Numbered from the stretch's first letter, positions 45,718 to 53,401 are shown. The stretch: DNA of 64,000 nucleotides from Nonomuraea roseoviolacea subsp. carminata (GCF_024172185.1 NZ_JAMZEC010000001.1:9399001-9463000), one strand, 5' to 3'. The notes: generated by a model from the sequence alone, not told the origin. Numbers and translations are program-made.

Positions 45718-45745
45718 TGTGTTCCGGATTGCGATAGATCATCTA
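45691..45745. other. attL of the integrated element
   Basis: Host DNA up to GATGCGCGG, core CTCGTC at 45712-45717, then the element arm TGTGTTCCGGATTGCGATAG. The same core is at 57295-57300. The element arm is the inverted partner of the arm at the right end (see attR). Confidence 0.85.
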
Positions 45746-45756
45746 TCGCGTACAGT
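45729..45756 (+). promoter_or_regulatory. integrase promoter overlapping attL, with palindrome
   Basis: TTGCGA (45729-45734), 16 bases, TACAGT (45751-45756) form a plausible promoter 42 bases before the integrase start. The palindrome GCGATAGAT-C-ATCTATCGC (45731-45749) fills the spacer and contains the integrase arm motif, so integrase or a repressor bound here would shut the promoter. Confidence 0.5.
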
Positions 45757-45797
45757 CACCCCGATTCAGAGGAGTCGGGCCGAACACAGGAGCCGCA

Positions 45798-47327
45798 TTG
45801 CCCCCGCGCAAGCAAGCCCCCCGATCCGCCGTGCCGAGCGCCACGGACGGCAAGCGCGCCTTGATCGTGATCCGTCTGTCCAACATGACGGACACGACCA
45901 CGAGCCCTCAGCGGCAGCGTGCCATCTGTGAGGACTACTGCCGGACGAACGGCCTCACGATCGTCGGCTACGCCAAAGACCTGGACATCTCCGCCACGGA
46001 GTACGCACCGTGGGATCGCCCCGAGTTGGGCAAGTGGATGTCCGACCGCGCCAGTGAGTTCGATGCCATGGTGTTCTGGCGAGCGGACCGTCTGGTCCGC
46101 AACGCTGGCGATCTGACGAGCATGGCCGACTGGTCCCGCAAGCACGGGAAGCGCCTCGTCTCCGCAAGCGAACCGAACTTCGACGTCATCACGGCAACCG
46201 GCGAGGGCATCGCCACCATCCAGGCTGTGTTTGCTCGAATGGAGTCTGAAGCCACGCGGGCGCGTGTGATGAGCGCCAAGGAGGCCCGACGTAAGCAGGG
46301 CAAGTGGAACGGCTCCAGCGCGCCCTACGGCTTCTCCCCCGTCCCTGCGCCGGACGGCGGCTATCGCCTTGAGCCTGACGAGAACCATGTCCGCATCCTC
46401 GAATGGGCGGACGCGGTGATAGGGGGCAAGTCCCGCTTTGCCATCGTGGAGGAACTCAGGGCCGCCAAGGTGCCCACGCCTGCCGACGTCAACAACGCCC
46501 GCATGGGCAGGCCCGCCAGGGGCAACCCGTGGACCCTCCAAGCCGTTACGAAGATCCTCACTTCTCGCATCCTCATCGGCGAGACGGTGCACAACGGTGA
46601 AGTCTTACGCGACGACAAGGGCGCTCCCATCCTTCGGACGAGTCCGATCATGAGTCGTGAAAAATGGCAGCGCCTTCAGGAAGCGATCAACAACAACGTT
46701 CGCGGGCAGAAGAGCACTCAGCGCAAGAACGCCTCGATGCTGCTTCGCATCGCTTTCTGTAAGTGCGGAGAACCTCTCTACACCAAGAAGGCAACAAATA
46801 AGTACAACAAGACTGACTATTACGTCTGCTACGGACGACAGAAGGGTGCTTGTGACGCCCTCTACGCCAGGAAGGACCGGCTTGAGGAGTACGTGGAGGC
46901 TACTCTTCTTGACAGACTTGGAGATGAGGAGATCTCCAGAGCCGTCCACATCCCTGGCGAAGATCACACCGCAGAATTAGCAGACGTGGCCGAACTCATG
47001 CGGAAGACGCGCGAGGAGCGCCGCAAAGGGCACTACGGCTACCCGGGCGGCGATGAGGATTTTGAACATGAGATCCAGGCACTTATAAGCCGTCGGAAGT
47101 ACCTGGCATCCCTTCCCCAGACGGAAGCACGCACGGACTATCTGCCGACCGGACAAACCTTCCGGGACTTCTGGTCCGGGCTCACACAAGAGGACAAGGG
47201 CGTATACCTGCGAGAGGTTGAGTTCAAAATTCATGTGACAGAAATGACCACCCGTTTCACGAACGTCGAAGTCACTTGGGGCTCAACCTTCGAGCACATG
47301 CTTCGACGAGTCGCGGAACACTCATAG
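45798..47327 (+). CDS. int: large serine recombinase (integrase)
   Basis: 509 residues. N-terminal resolvase catalytic domain (about 20-165) with probable nucleophile S28 in VIRLSNMTD and conserved Arg in FWRADRLVRN; recombinase domain (about 180-290; PYGFSPVPAPDGGY); zinc-ribbon (about 315-375) with C-x-C-G then YYVCYGRQKGACDALYAR; and a C-terminal coiled-coil region. TTG start with AGGAG 5 bases upstream. It should catalyse attP x attB integration into the nuclease gene. No certain recombination directionality factor is seen. Codon use is less G/C-biased than in flanking genes. Confidence 0.95.
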   Translation: MPPRKQAPRSAVPSATDGKRALIVIRLSNMTDTTTSPQRQRAICEDYCRTNGLTIVGYAKDLDISATEYAPWDRPELGKWMSDRASEFDAMVFWRADRLVRNAGDLTSMADWSRKHGKRLVSASEPNFDVITATGEGIATIQAVFARMESEATRARVMSAKEARRKQGKWNGSSAPYGFSPVPAPDGGYRLEPDENHVRILEWADAVIGGKSRFAIVEELRAAKVPTPADVNNARMGRPARGNPWTLQAVTKILTSRILIGETVHNGEVLRDDKGAPILRTSPIMSREKWQRLQEAINNNVRGQKSTQRKNASMLLRIAFCKCGEPLYTKKATNKYNKTDYYVCYGRQKGACDALYARKDRLEEYVEATLLDRLGDEEISRAVHIPGEDHTAELADVAELMRKTREERRKGHYGYPGGDEDFEHEIQALISRRKYLASLPQTEARTDYLPTGQTFRDFWSGLTQEDKGVYLREVEFKIHVTEMTTRFTNVEVTWGSTFEHMLRRVAEHS

Positions 47328-47399
47328 CGGGTACAGGGCCTGAATGGGACGCCCCCTCCCCCAGAACAGATACACGCACAAAATCACTAGTGAGGTCAA

Positions 47400-48032
47400 G
47401 TGCCCGAGGTTACGCCACGCCGACTGCTTACGGCCAGATACGACGACAAGGTGTTCTTCGAGCGAATGCTATTTGACGAGTTCGGGCAAGAGATCATGAG
47501 CCACTTCCCGGGCAACGCTCAGAACGCACGCACAACACTACTCCTGGCGTTAGCCATCCTTCGTCACGTTAACGGATCAAGCCATGTTTCTTATGTTGGA
47601 CTAAGCACGTTGGCCCAAGAGCTTGGCTACACCGGAAACGACCACAAGTTCCGAAACAAGTTGGATGTCCTGCTAAACGCAGGCTTCTACACACAGCAAG
47701 GAAAACAGGGAAGAGCTCCGATCCTGAGACCATCAATTCCCGAGCACCTTCGACAGAAGTATGCGGAGGATTTTCAGGACGGGATAGGCGAAGAGGTAAT
47801 CCGAGTCACGGACACGGGCACCCAGAAGCGCCAGGCCGACAAAGCACCTGAGCGGCCAAACAAGGTTCAAGTAGGGACTACGGCAGTAGACCCCTTCGAG
47901 GGCATCGCCGACACCCCACACTTCCCTGAGTTCGGGCCAGGCGAGTCACAGTCGATCGTGCGGCGGCGGCCGGTAAGCACTCCTGCCGCCAGCTCGGCCA
48001 GGCGGAGACCGTTCGGCGGCGATCGGTACTGA
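47400..48032 (+). CDS. unknown protein with winged-helix-like DNA-binding region
   Basis: 210 residues, not recognised as a named family. The segment YVGLSTLAQELGYTGNDHKF then RNKLDVLLNAGFYTQQGKQG (about 60-100) has the spacing of a winged helix-turn-helix. The C-terminus is basic (SSARRRPFGGDRY). GTG start with GAGG 6 bases upstream; it directly follows the integrase and ends before a strong terminator, so the two may be one unit. It could be a repressor, replication helper or directionality factor; nothing decides. Confidence 0.7.
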   Translation: MPEVTPRRLLTARYDDKVFFERMLFDEFGQEIMSHFPGNAQNARTTLLLALAILRHVNGSSHVSYVGLSTLAQELGYTGNDHKFRNKLDVLLNAGFYTQQGKQGRAPILRPSIPEHLRQKYAEDFQDGIGEEVIRVTDTGTQKRQADKAPERPNKVQVGTTAVDPFEGIADTPHFPEFGPGESQSIVRRRPVSTPAASSARRRPFGGDRY

Positions 48033-48122
48033 CATCGCCCGCCCCGGCGGGCACTAAGTATGGAGCTGCAAGTCAGAAGCTGAAAGCTTTGAGTTCCAAG
48101 GGTACTAATAACTACTCAGCCG

Positions 48123-48149
48123 AGAGCCCTGGCGATCTGCCAGGGCTCT
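48123..48149 (+). terminator. intrinsic terminator ending the integrase unit
   Basis: AGAGCCCTGGC (48123-48133), loop GATCT, GCCAGGGCTCT (48139-48149), then TTTA. Perfect 11-base stem; separates integrase genes from the HNH-capsid unit. Confidence 0.92.
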
Positions 48150-48169
48150 TTATGTAGGTCAGGAGATTA

Positions 48170-48265
48170 TTGGCCAACAAGATCTGTAATGAGACCGGCT
48201 GTCACGGCATCACTCTGCCGAGGCAAGGCAAGCGTTCCGCCCACCGCGTAAGCCGTGGGCGGTGA
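48170..48265 (+). CDS. 31-residue Cys-containing small protein coupled to the HNH gene
   Basis: TTG start with AGGAG 4-5 bases before it; the product ANKICNETGCHGITLPRQGK continues with a basic tail and stops at a TGA that overlaps the HNH GTG start (GTGA). C-x5-C-H resembles the short zinc-binding N-terminus found on many phage HNH endonucleases. It therefore looks like the detached front end of the HNH protein. Whether the two are made separately or joined by frameshifting cannot be told from sequence. Confidence 0.6.
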   Translation: MANKICNETGCHGITLPRQGKRSAHRVSRGR

Positions 48266-48594
48266 CGTCCAAGAGAAACCTGTCCAGGCCGTCAGATTGG
48301 AACCGCCGTCGCAGGGCGGTTCCCAAGCGGGACATCGCCGTCTGCTACCTGTGCCGTCTACCGGGGGCGACGGAGGTCGATCACGTCACGGCCGTAGCCG
48401 ATGGCGGCGGCTGGGAGTATGCCAATCTCCGCAGCGCCCACCGGGCATGCCATGCAGACAAGACACTCCGGGAGCGGGCCAGCAGAGGCCGCCGAACGAA
48501 CCAAAGTGGACTCGTTAGTTCGTTAGTTGTGGTCGATGGTCAGGAAGGGTGTGTGAGTGTGTCGACCCTTCCGACCTCGAAATCTCCCTACTGA
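48262..48594 (+). CDS. phage-type HNH endonuclease
   Basis: 110 residues. Core fold: YLCRLPGATEVDHVTAVADG, then NLRSAHRACHADKT: the zinc or structural cysteines (C-x2-C, then H-x2-C-H) and the catalytic His of DHV are present. Small HNH proteins are common beside phage terminase genes, where they are needed for genome packaging; here they precede capsid genes but no terminase is seen. GTG start overlapping the small gene upstream. The last 30 residues are Ser/Val-rich and may be a non-essential tail. Confidence 0.88.
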   Translation: MTSKRNLSRPSDWNRRRRAVPKRDIAVCYLCRLPGATEVDHVTAVADGGGWEYANLRSAHRACHADKTLRERASRGRRTNQSGLVSSLVVVDGQEGCVSVSTLPTSKSPY

Positions 48595-48717
48595 TCAGGG
48601 TTGCCAAAGGGCCTCCAGAGTAAGGAGACCCTCAACCTGCCCGCCGCAAACTCTGAGCCTCGTGATCTGATGACGGGCATTTTGTCCGCCGTCCCCAACA
48701 CCACATTCTCCGAAGGC

Positions 48718-48742
48718 TATGACACACGATTCGTGTGTCATA
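48718..48742. promoter_or_regulatory. 25-base palindrome, probable operator
   Basis: Arms TATGACACACGA and TCGTGTGTCATA are perfect 12-base inverted repeats around a single T. It lies 67 bases before the zinc-finger gene, with no coding sense, in the only gap of the capsid unit. Suited to a dimeric repressor; the element's own HTH protein is a candidate. Confidence 0.7.
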
Positions 48743-48808
48743 CGCAGTTTTCGCAGCTCAGCCCGACTATCACTACTGATGATGGTCGTAAGACCGAGAG
48801 GAAGAGTT

Positions 48809-49111
48809 ATGTCCTGGCATTCGCCAGATAGCTGTCTAATTCAGGTGTTCAAGTGCGGCCATTGCGACAAGCTATGCAGGGAGACCAGGAGGCCCGGCAC
48901 AGGCCGCCGTGGTGCATGGCGTAGCTATTGCTCGGTTGAGTGCCGTCAGGCCGCCAAGCGGTTACGTGACCGAGAGTACTCTCAGCAACACTACCGGCTT
49001 CGTAAGGGCTTGTGCTTAGAGTGCGGAGTGGAGCCAGGCAACCGATGTTTCCGGCCGTACTGTTCCGGGGTTTGCGAAGGGACGGACTGGGACATCTGGA
49101 CAGTGATATGA
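48809..49111 (+). CDS. small zinc-finger protein
   Basis: 100 residues. Two Cys clusters: FKCGHCDKLCRETR with YCSVECRQAAKRLRDREY (C-x2-C...C-x3-C) and LCLECGVEPGNRC...YCSGVC. The pattern resembles phage-encoded zinc-ribbon proteins of unknown role. ATG chosen because AGAGGAAGAG lies just before it; the longer upstream frame runs through the palindrome and lacks a site. Lies between the HNH and scaffold genes. Confidence 0.65.
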   Translation: MSWHSPDSCLIQVFKCGHCDKLCRETRRPGTGRRGAWRSYCSVECRQAAKRLRDREYSQQHYRLRKGLCLECGVEPGNRCFRPYCSGVCEGTDWDIWTVI

Positions 49112-49262
49112 GATTGTTACTAGGATCTTGTCGCAACATTGACATCCTTACCCCTCTAACTACCTATGCCTACGGGAATCCCTCGCGTTCCCGAGACATC
49201 CAGAAGGCCCTCGGTGACCTCGTGCCGGGGGCCTTCACCATTCAAGAATCATTAGGAGAGAC

Positions 49263-49430
49263 ATGATCGCCGTAGAGCGGCTTTGGGGCATGACCGCGAA
49301 GGAGATCGTCGCCGCTTGGCGTGATGGACGGCTTGACCCGTCCATTCGCATCGTGAGCGTGGTCGGGGAACTCGATGACCCCCGCTCCCTCACCTACGCC
49401 TCACCCAAGGCAAGCGGCTGGAAGAGCTGA
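49263..49430 (+). CDS. 55-residue protein upstream of the scaffold gene
   Basis: ATG with a perfect AGGAGAG 2-8 bases upstream, and 50 bases before the scaffold start. The product (MIAVERLWGMTAKEIVAAWR, then DGRLDPSIRIVSVVGEL) is soluble and unlike anything I can name. Codon use and position indicate a real gene of the capsid operon. Confidence 0.65.
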   Translation: MIAVERLWGMTAKEIVAAWRDGRLDPSIRIVSVVGELDDPRSLTYASPKASGWKS

Positions 49431-49480
49431 CCGGACCGGATAAGCCCATTTGCGATCGACCATCACAGAGAGGAGCCGTA

Positions 49481-49972
49481 ATGGATGACTCGCTGAACAC
49501 CACAACCGAGGCCACCACCGAAATGGATCAGGTGGCGGAAGTGCCAACAGAAGGCTCTCAGATCAACTCTGAGACCGATAAGTGGAAGAGCCTCAGCCGG
49601 GCTAACGAAGCGCGGTGGAAGGCCGCCAGCGCCGAACTGGAAGCCGCAATGGCCAAGAGCGCGGAGCTGGAGCAGGCCCTTGCCGACACGCGTAGGGATC
49701 ACGCACTCACGCTCGCCGACACCCATCTCCAGCACGCCGCTCAACAGCGCGGCATGAAACTGCCCCCGGAAGCCGTGTCCAAGCTCAACATGTCGGCCTT
49801 CCTCACCGAGGAAGGAACCGCCGACCTCGATTCGATCAACGAGTTTGTTAGTTCCCTGGGGGCTGCCGCCAAGAAGCCTACGTTCGCGCAGAACGTTGGC
49901 ATCGGCCCGCAGGGCGGCACCGACACCCCTCCTGAGCGGCCCGTTCCCCTGGATGCGCGGGCACGCCGCTAG
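49481..49972 (+). CDS. phage capsid scaffolding protein
   Basis: 163 residues, acidic Thr/Glu-rich N-terminus, a long coiled coil (about 40-90: ARWKAASAELEAAMAKSAEL, EQALADTRRDHALT) and a C-terminus with FLTEEGTADLDSINEFVSSL. The composition, size and place directly before the major capsid gene are those of actinophage scaffold proteins, which guide capsid assembly and then leave. GAGAGGAG upstream of the ATG. Confidence 0.85.
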   Translation: MDDSLNTTTEATTEMDQVAEVPTEGSQINSETDKWKSLSRANEARWKAASAELEAAMAKSAELEQALADTRRDHALTLADTHLQHAAQQRGMKLPPEAVSKLNMSAFLTEEGTADLDSINEFVSSLGAAAKKPTFAQNVGIGPQGGTDTPPERPVPLDARARR

Positions 49973-49992
49973 CCCCATCGAAAGGATTCTCT

Positions 49993-50916
49993 TTGGCAAT
50001 CACCCCTATCCCCGCATACGCGCATGCGGGCACGCACACGTTCGTGCCCACCGAGTGGAGCAACGAGCTGCTGACCCAGTTCGATCCGCTGTTGGTGTGG
50101 GCCTCGCCCCTGGTGGTGAACCACGACTATGAAGGTCACATCACCGCTCAGGGCGACCGCGTGGTGATCAACGGCCTCATCCGGCCCAACGTCGGCAAGT
50201 ACAGCGACGTGGCTGGGATGACGATCGAAGACCTCAAGACCGTCGAGCAGTACCTCGACATCTCCCAAGCCGATTACGTGGCCTTTTACGTCCGGGACAT
50301 CGAGACCGTTCAAGTAGCCGGCGCTCTGGCGTCCCCGGCCTCTCTGGAATCCATCCGCGCTCTGGCGGCCTCCACTGACACGTTCGTCGGCTCCACCATC
50401 GCAGCCTCGGCCACCGCTCTGCCTCAGGTGGACGTGAGCGGCCTGGCCGCGAGCGTCGGCAAGGGTGAGGCACTGCTGGAAGCCATCTTCGACATGATGG
50501 AGAAGCTCGACACGGGCAAGGTTCCGGCAGACCGGTACGTGGTCGTCTCGCCGAAGGCCAAGCGCTACCTGCTACGCGCTCCTGACATCGCCAACGCCGC
50601 CGCTCTCGGCGAGGCCGGAGCTACGGCGAACGGTGTGGTCGCTCGCCTGGCCGGGTTCACGGTGGTGTCCACCACGGCCATGCCCACCGGTGTGGACATC
50701 CTTGCCGGGCATCGGACGTACACCACGTTCGCCAGCCAATTCACCAATTTCCGAAGCCAGCCGGTCGAGAAGTTCCGTCGCGACCAGATTGACGCGCTGC
50801 ACCTGTATGGCGCTCGCGTGCTGTCCTTTCCTGGCGGCAAGCAGCCGACTAAGCCGGATGTTCCTGTGACGGATTCGGAAGGGCTGATCAAGGCCGCCGT
50901 GAAGTGGACCACTTAA
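49993..50916 (+). CDS. major capsid protein (HK97 fold, P22-coat-like)
   Basis: 307 residues. F(V)PTEWSNELLTQFDPLLVW, VNHDYEGHITAQGDRVVING and YVAFYVRDIETVQ match the N-arm and spine of P22-coat/actinophage major capsid proteins; the long C-terminal part includes DRYVVVSPKAKRYLLR and QPVEKFRRDQIDALHLYGAR. Full length, no frameshift. TTG start with AAAGGA upstream, 20 bases after the scaffold stop. Followed at once by a strong terminator, so the capsid unit ends here with no connector, tail or protease gene. Confidence 0.9.
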   Translation: MAITPIPAYAHAGTHTFVPTEWSNELLTQFDPLLVWASPLVVNHDYEGHITAQGDRVVINGLIRPNVGKYSDVAGMTIEDLKTVEQYLDISQADYVAFYVRDIETVQVAGALASPASLESIRALAASTDTFVGSTIAASATALPQVDVSGLAASVGKGEALLEAIFDMMEKLDTGKVPADRYVVVSPKAKRYLLRAPDIANAAALGEAGATANGVVARLAGFTVVSTTAMPTGVDILAGHRTYTTFASQFTNFRSQPVEKFRRDQIDALHLYGARVLSFPGGKQPTKPDVPVTDSEGLIKAAVKWTT

Positions 50917-50937
50917 GTTAATTCCACCGGCTCAAAT

Positions 50938-50975
50938 ATCCCCGAACAACTCACTCGGGTTCGGGGATTTTCTTT
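50938..50975 (+). terminator. terminator after the capsid gene
   Basis: ATCCCCGAAC (50938-50947) pairs with GTTCGGGGAT (50959-50968), followed by TTTCTTTG. Perfect 10-base stem. Confidence 0.93.
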
Positions 50976-51196
50976 GTTTGCGGAGCTGTGGGTTTAGTTA
51001 ATTTGTTCACCCTCGCGAAGGGTGACGCCCCAGTCCAGAGCATCTGTAGCCGCTTCACGAAAAAGTCCCAGACCCGTACTTGGTCGGAGGAAGGTACCCC
51101 CTGGCGGGGTCCGTAGGCGAATCGAAAGTGCATTACCCCAGGGTGCGGGTAGCGAACTAACAAACACCGATTTTCCTGCGGTTTCGTAGTTTTGTG

Positions 51197-51225
51197 TTGA
51201 CAGACAAAACTCGGATGGCTAGCTT
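51197..51225 (+). promoter_or_regulatory. promoter of the P-loop replication gene
   Basis: Consensus TTGACA (51197-51202), exactly 17 bases, TAGCTT (51220-51225). Transcription would start about 51232, giving a 130-base leader that includes the 51301 inverted repeat. Confidence 0.65.
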
Positions 51226-51300
51226 TCTCGGCGCTGGCTCCGATTCAACCGAGTTAACGAACAAACTCGGGACGGAGAAACCAGCTTCAGACATAGGACA

Positions 51301-51341
51301 GCCCTGAAGCGTCACAACCGCCAAGTCACGCGCTTCAGGGC
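51301..51341. promoter_or_regulatory. 11-base inverted repeat in the leader of the P-loop gene
   Basis: GCCCTGAAGCG (51301-51311) and CGCTTCAGGGC (51331-51341) are perfect arms around 19 bases, ending 24 bases before the ATG. It could be an operator or an RNA hairpin controlling translation. Confidence 0.6.
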
Positions 51342-51364
51342 CACCAAGGGAAGGCTATCAAGCC

Positions 51365-52990
51365 ATGCAGAGCAACGCTCCTGTCATCTCCAACGAGGCG
51401 TTCCACGGGCTCTTTGGCCGCATCACCGATGCGCTCGACCCCTACACGGAGGGGTCCAAGGTCGGCGTCATGGTGTCCCTCATGTCGGCTTACAGCGCCT
51501 ACATCGGCTACGGGCCGACCGTGGAGACGGGCAAGGGTTCCTCCCCGCTGGCCCTGTGGGGCGTCCTCGTGGGGCGCAGCGGTGTCGGCAGGAAGGGCAC
51601 GGCTACCGGCATCGCCAGGCGCGTGGTCGACGCGGCGTTCGCGTCCTTCGCGGAGGAGAGCGTGGTGGAAGGGCTCCCGGCCACGGGCCTGGGGTTCATC
51701 ACCGAACTGGCCGACCGCGCAGAGGGCACCCTGGCGAACCCGGTCTGGTTCATCGAAGAGGAGGGGGACGCGCTGCTGTCGAACGCGCGTCGGGATGCCA
51801 AGGTGGGCGTCTATCTCCGCAAGGCGTTCGACGCCCAGACCATCGCCCACAAGACCAAGATGGATGACCTAAGGGTGCGGCGTCCGCACCTGGGCCTCAC
51901 GATGCACGTGCAGCCGAGAAACTGGGCAGCGGTCGCGGGCGGCAAGGACGCGACCGGGGGGACGTGGAACCGCCTCCTGCCCGTGTGGGTCCAGCAGTCC
52001 AAGACTCTGCCCGTGTTCGAGTCCTCCGATGCCCACGAGGCCATCCGGCAGGCGGCGCGAGCCCTGCGGCAAGCTGGCGACTACGCCCGTCAGGTGGACA
52101 CCGTGACCGTGCCGGGCCATGTGGCCCGCGTGTTCGAGGCCAAGCACCGGCCCATCGTGGAAGCCATGATCTCCACCGAGGCCATGAGCCAGTACGCCGA
52201 ACGCGCGATGGCATACATGATCCGGCTGGCCGGACTGTTCGCCCTGTCGGAGCGGAGAGACGAGATCAGCGAACGCGACTTCGACGCTGCCCTGGCCCTG
52301 GTCTGCTACTCCATCGAGACCATCGCCTACGTGCTACCCGAGGCAGAGGCATCGGAGGAAGCCAGCCTTGCAGTCAAGGTTGAGAACTTCGTTCGTGAAG
52401 CCGGACCCGAGGGGCGGACGGCCACCGAGATCTATCGAGCGCTGAACATCAAGGCGGCCGACCTTCGGGAGATCGTGGCGCAGCTCGACACGATCGAGGT
52501 GGTTAAGGGGCACAGCGCCAAGGGCACCGGGGGCCGTCCGAGCATGCGCTACCTCTACGTTGACGCGCCGACCGCCGAAGAAACGAACGAACTGGTGGAG
52601 GAGACTCCGGAGATTCTTACGAAGGAGCCTGCCGAATCACGCAGCCGAGAGGAGGAGGCCGTTCCAGTGGCGGAGACTCCCGCCTTCTTGCCGTTCCTCT
52701 CCGATGATGAGTGGGACGAGATCGACGCTGCGGAGAGCAACACGCCTGAGCCTGAGCCGGTGGCCCAGGCCGTCGAAGAGCCCACCGTCTCGGAGGAGGC
52801 CGTCAAGGCGTTCCTGTCTTCCCCGGCCGGGGCGGAGATGCTTCAGGAGATCGTGATGTCGATGATGGCCAAGCAGGCGGCTGCCGCCACCCCTGAGGCG
52901 GGCACGGCAAGCAAGGCCAGGGCTCCTCGGAGGGGCCGGGCCAAGAGCAGCGCGGAAGCGCTCTTCCAGGCTCCTGAGGTCGCGGCCTAA
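51365..52990 (+). CDS. DUF3987-like P-loop protein, probable replication helicase/initiator
   Basis: 541 residues. A Walker A-like loop VLVGRSGVGRKGTA (about 66-79) and Walker B-like VWFIEEEGDALL (about 122-133) fall in an N-terminal ATPase region typical of DUF3987 proteins, which occur as replication proteins on mobile elements. A winged-helix segment follows (about 345-400: GRTATEIYRALNIKAADL, then GGRPSMRYLYV), then a long acidic, disordered tail and a basic end. ATG with AAGGGAAGG upstream. It probably supplies element replication after excision. Confidence 0.75.
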   Translation: MQSNAPVISNEAFHGLFGRITDALDPYTEGSKVGVMVSLMSAYSAYIGYGPTVETGKGSSPLALWGVLVGRSGVGRKGTATGIARRVVDAAFASFAEESVVEGLPATGLGFITELADRAEGTLANPVWFIEEEGDALLSNARRDAKVGVYLRKAFDAQTIAHKTKMDDLRVRRPHLGLTMHVQPRNWAAVAGGKDATGGTWNRLLPVWVQQSKTLPVFESSDAHEAIRQAARALRQAGDYARQVDTVTVPGHVARVFEAKHRPIVEAMISTEAMSQYAERAMAYMIRLAGLFALSERRDEISERDFDAALALVCYSIETIAYVLPEAEASEEASLAVKVENFVREAGPEGRTATEIYRALNIKAADLREIVAQLDTIEVVKGHSAKGTGGRPSMRYLYVDAPTAEETNELVEETPEILTKEPAESRSREEEAVPVAETPAFLPFLSDDEWDEIDAAESNTPEPEPVAQAVEEPTVSEEAVKAFLSSPAGAEMLQEIVMSMMAKQAAAATPEAGTASKARAPRRGRAKSSAEALFQAPEVAA

Positions 52991-53004
52991 CGTCCGACTG
53001 ACAG

Positions 53005-53032
53005 AGGCTCCCGGCTTGCAAGTCGGGAGCCT
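53005..53032. terminator. stem-loop between convergent element genes
   Basis: AGGCTCCCG (53005-53013) pairs with CGGGAGCCT (53024-53032); the 10-base loop can pair further. No strong U-run, but it stands between the P-loop gene and the convergent lipoprotein gene and probably serves both. Confidence 0.7.
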
Positions 53033-53089
53033 GCCTCATCCGAACGTCACCTTTCCTGTGCTTCAACTCGGGAAGCAGAGTGGAAGTGT

Positions 53090-53401
53090 TCATTTGGCTT
53101 GGAGGACCCATTTCCCGCCTTTGCAGGCGGGCGGGCCGAAGGTGAAGCGCCGTCCACTGGCCGTCTCCGCCACGATCACGTCTTTGGCTCCGTTACGCAG
53201 GCAGGCTCCGGACACGACCGCAATCCGCGACGATTCTCCGGGAGGAACCTGTCGGCCGTAGTTCGTGTCGCCGAGCCATTTCACTGACACGGTCTCGCCC
53301 GTGCGGTTCTCGAGTTCGACCCACCGGCTGACCCGTGGTTGGCAGGCGGTAAGGGCGACAATCAACACCGCGAGTGTCGCTGACCACATGATGCTTCTCA
53401 C
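53090..53401 (-). CDS. small lipoprotein carried by the element
   Basis: 103 residues. The N-terminus VRSIMWSATLAVLIVALTAC ends in a lipobox (LTAC), so the mature protein of about 80 residues should be anchored on the outer face of the membrane. The mature part has two further cysteines (GACLRNG and PPACKGG), probably a disulfide, and no named domain. GTG start with AAGGGG 4 bases upstream. A secreted accessory protein on a phage-like element suggests superinfection exclusion or another benefit to the host; this is inference. Confidence 0.7.
   Translation of the reverse strand: MRSIMWSATLAVLIVALTACQPRVSRWVELENRTGETVSVKWLGDTNYGRQVPPGESSRIAVVSGACLRNGAKDVIVAETASGRRFTFGPPACKGGKWVLQAK

Larger units (their letters stand above)
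50976..51364. other. 389-base non-coding region before the replication gene, candidate origin
   Basis: No supported gene; the minus-strand frame of 70 codons here has no ribosome binding site and crosses the terminator side. It contains an AT-rich tract (TTTAGTTAATTTGTTC), a hairpin TCACCCT-CGCGA-AGGGTGA (51007-51025), copies of AACTAAC/GTTAAC motifs, a promoter and an 11-base inverted repeat. This is the expected position and make-up of an origin or of the control region of the P-loop gene. Confidence 0.45.

Noticed and set aside
45509-45742. Stand-alone 77-residue protein on the minus strand at the left end
   Set aside because: It is the wrong frame; the correct frame is the displaced nuclease tail (45589-45717), which has no start codon.
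48601-48831. 76-codon frame between the HNH and zinc-finger genes
   Set aside because: TTG start without ribosome binding site, crosses the 25-base palindrome and overlaps the zinc-finger gene's ribosome binding site.
49993-50916. Encapsulin nanocompartment instead of a viral capsid
   Set aside because: A scaffold gene stands directly upstream, no cargo enzyme is adjacent, and the N-terminal sequence resembles phage coat proteins.
50951-51163. 70-codon minus-strand frame in the region before the P-loop gene
   Set aside because: It reads into the capsid terminator, has no ribosome binding site and no family resemblance.
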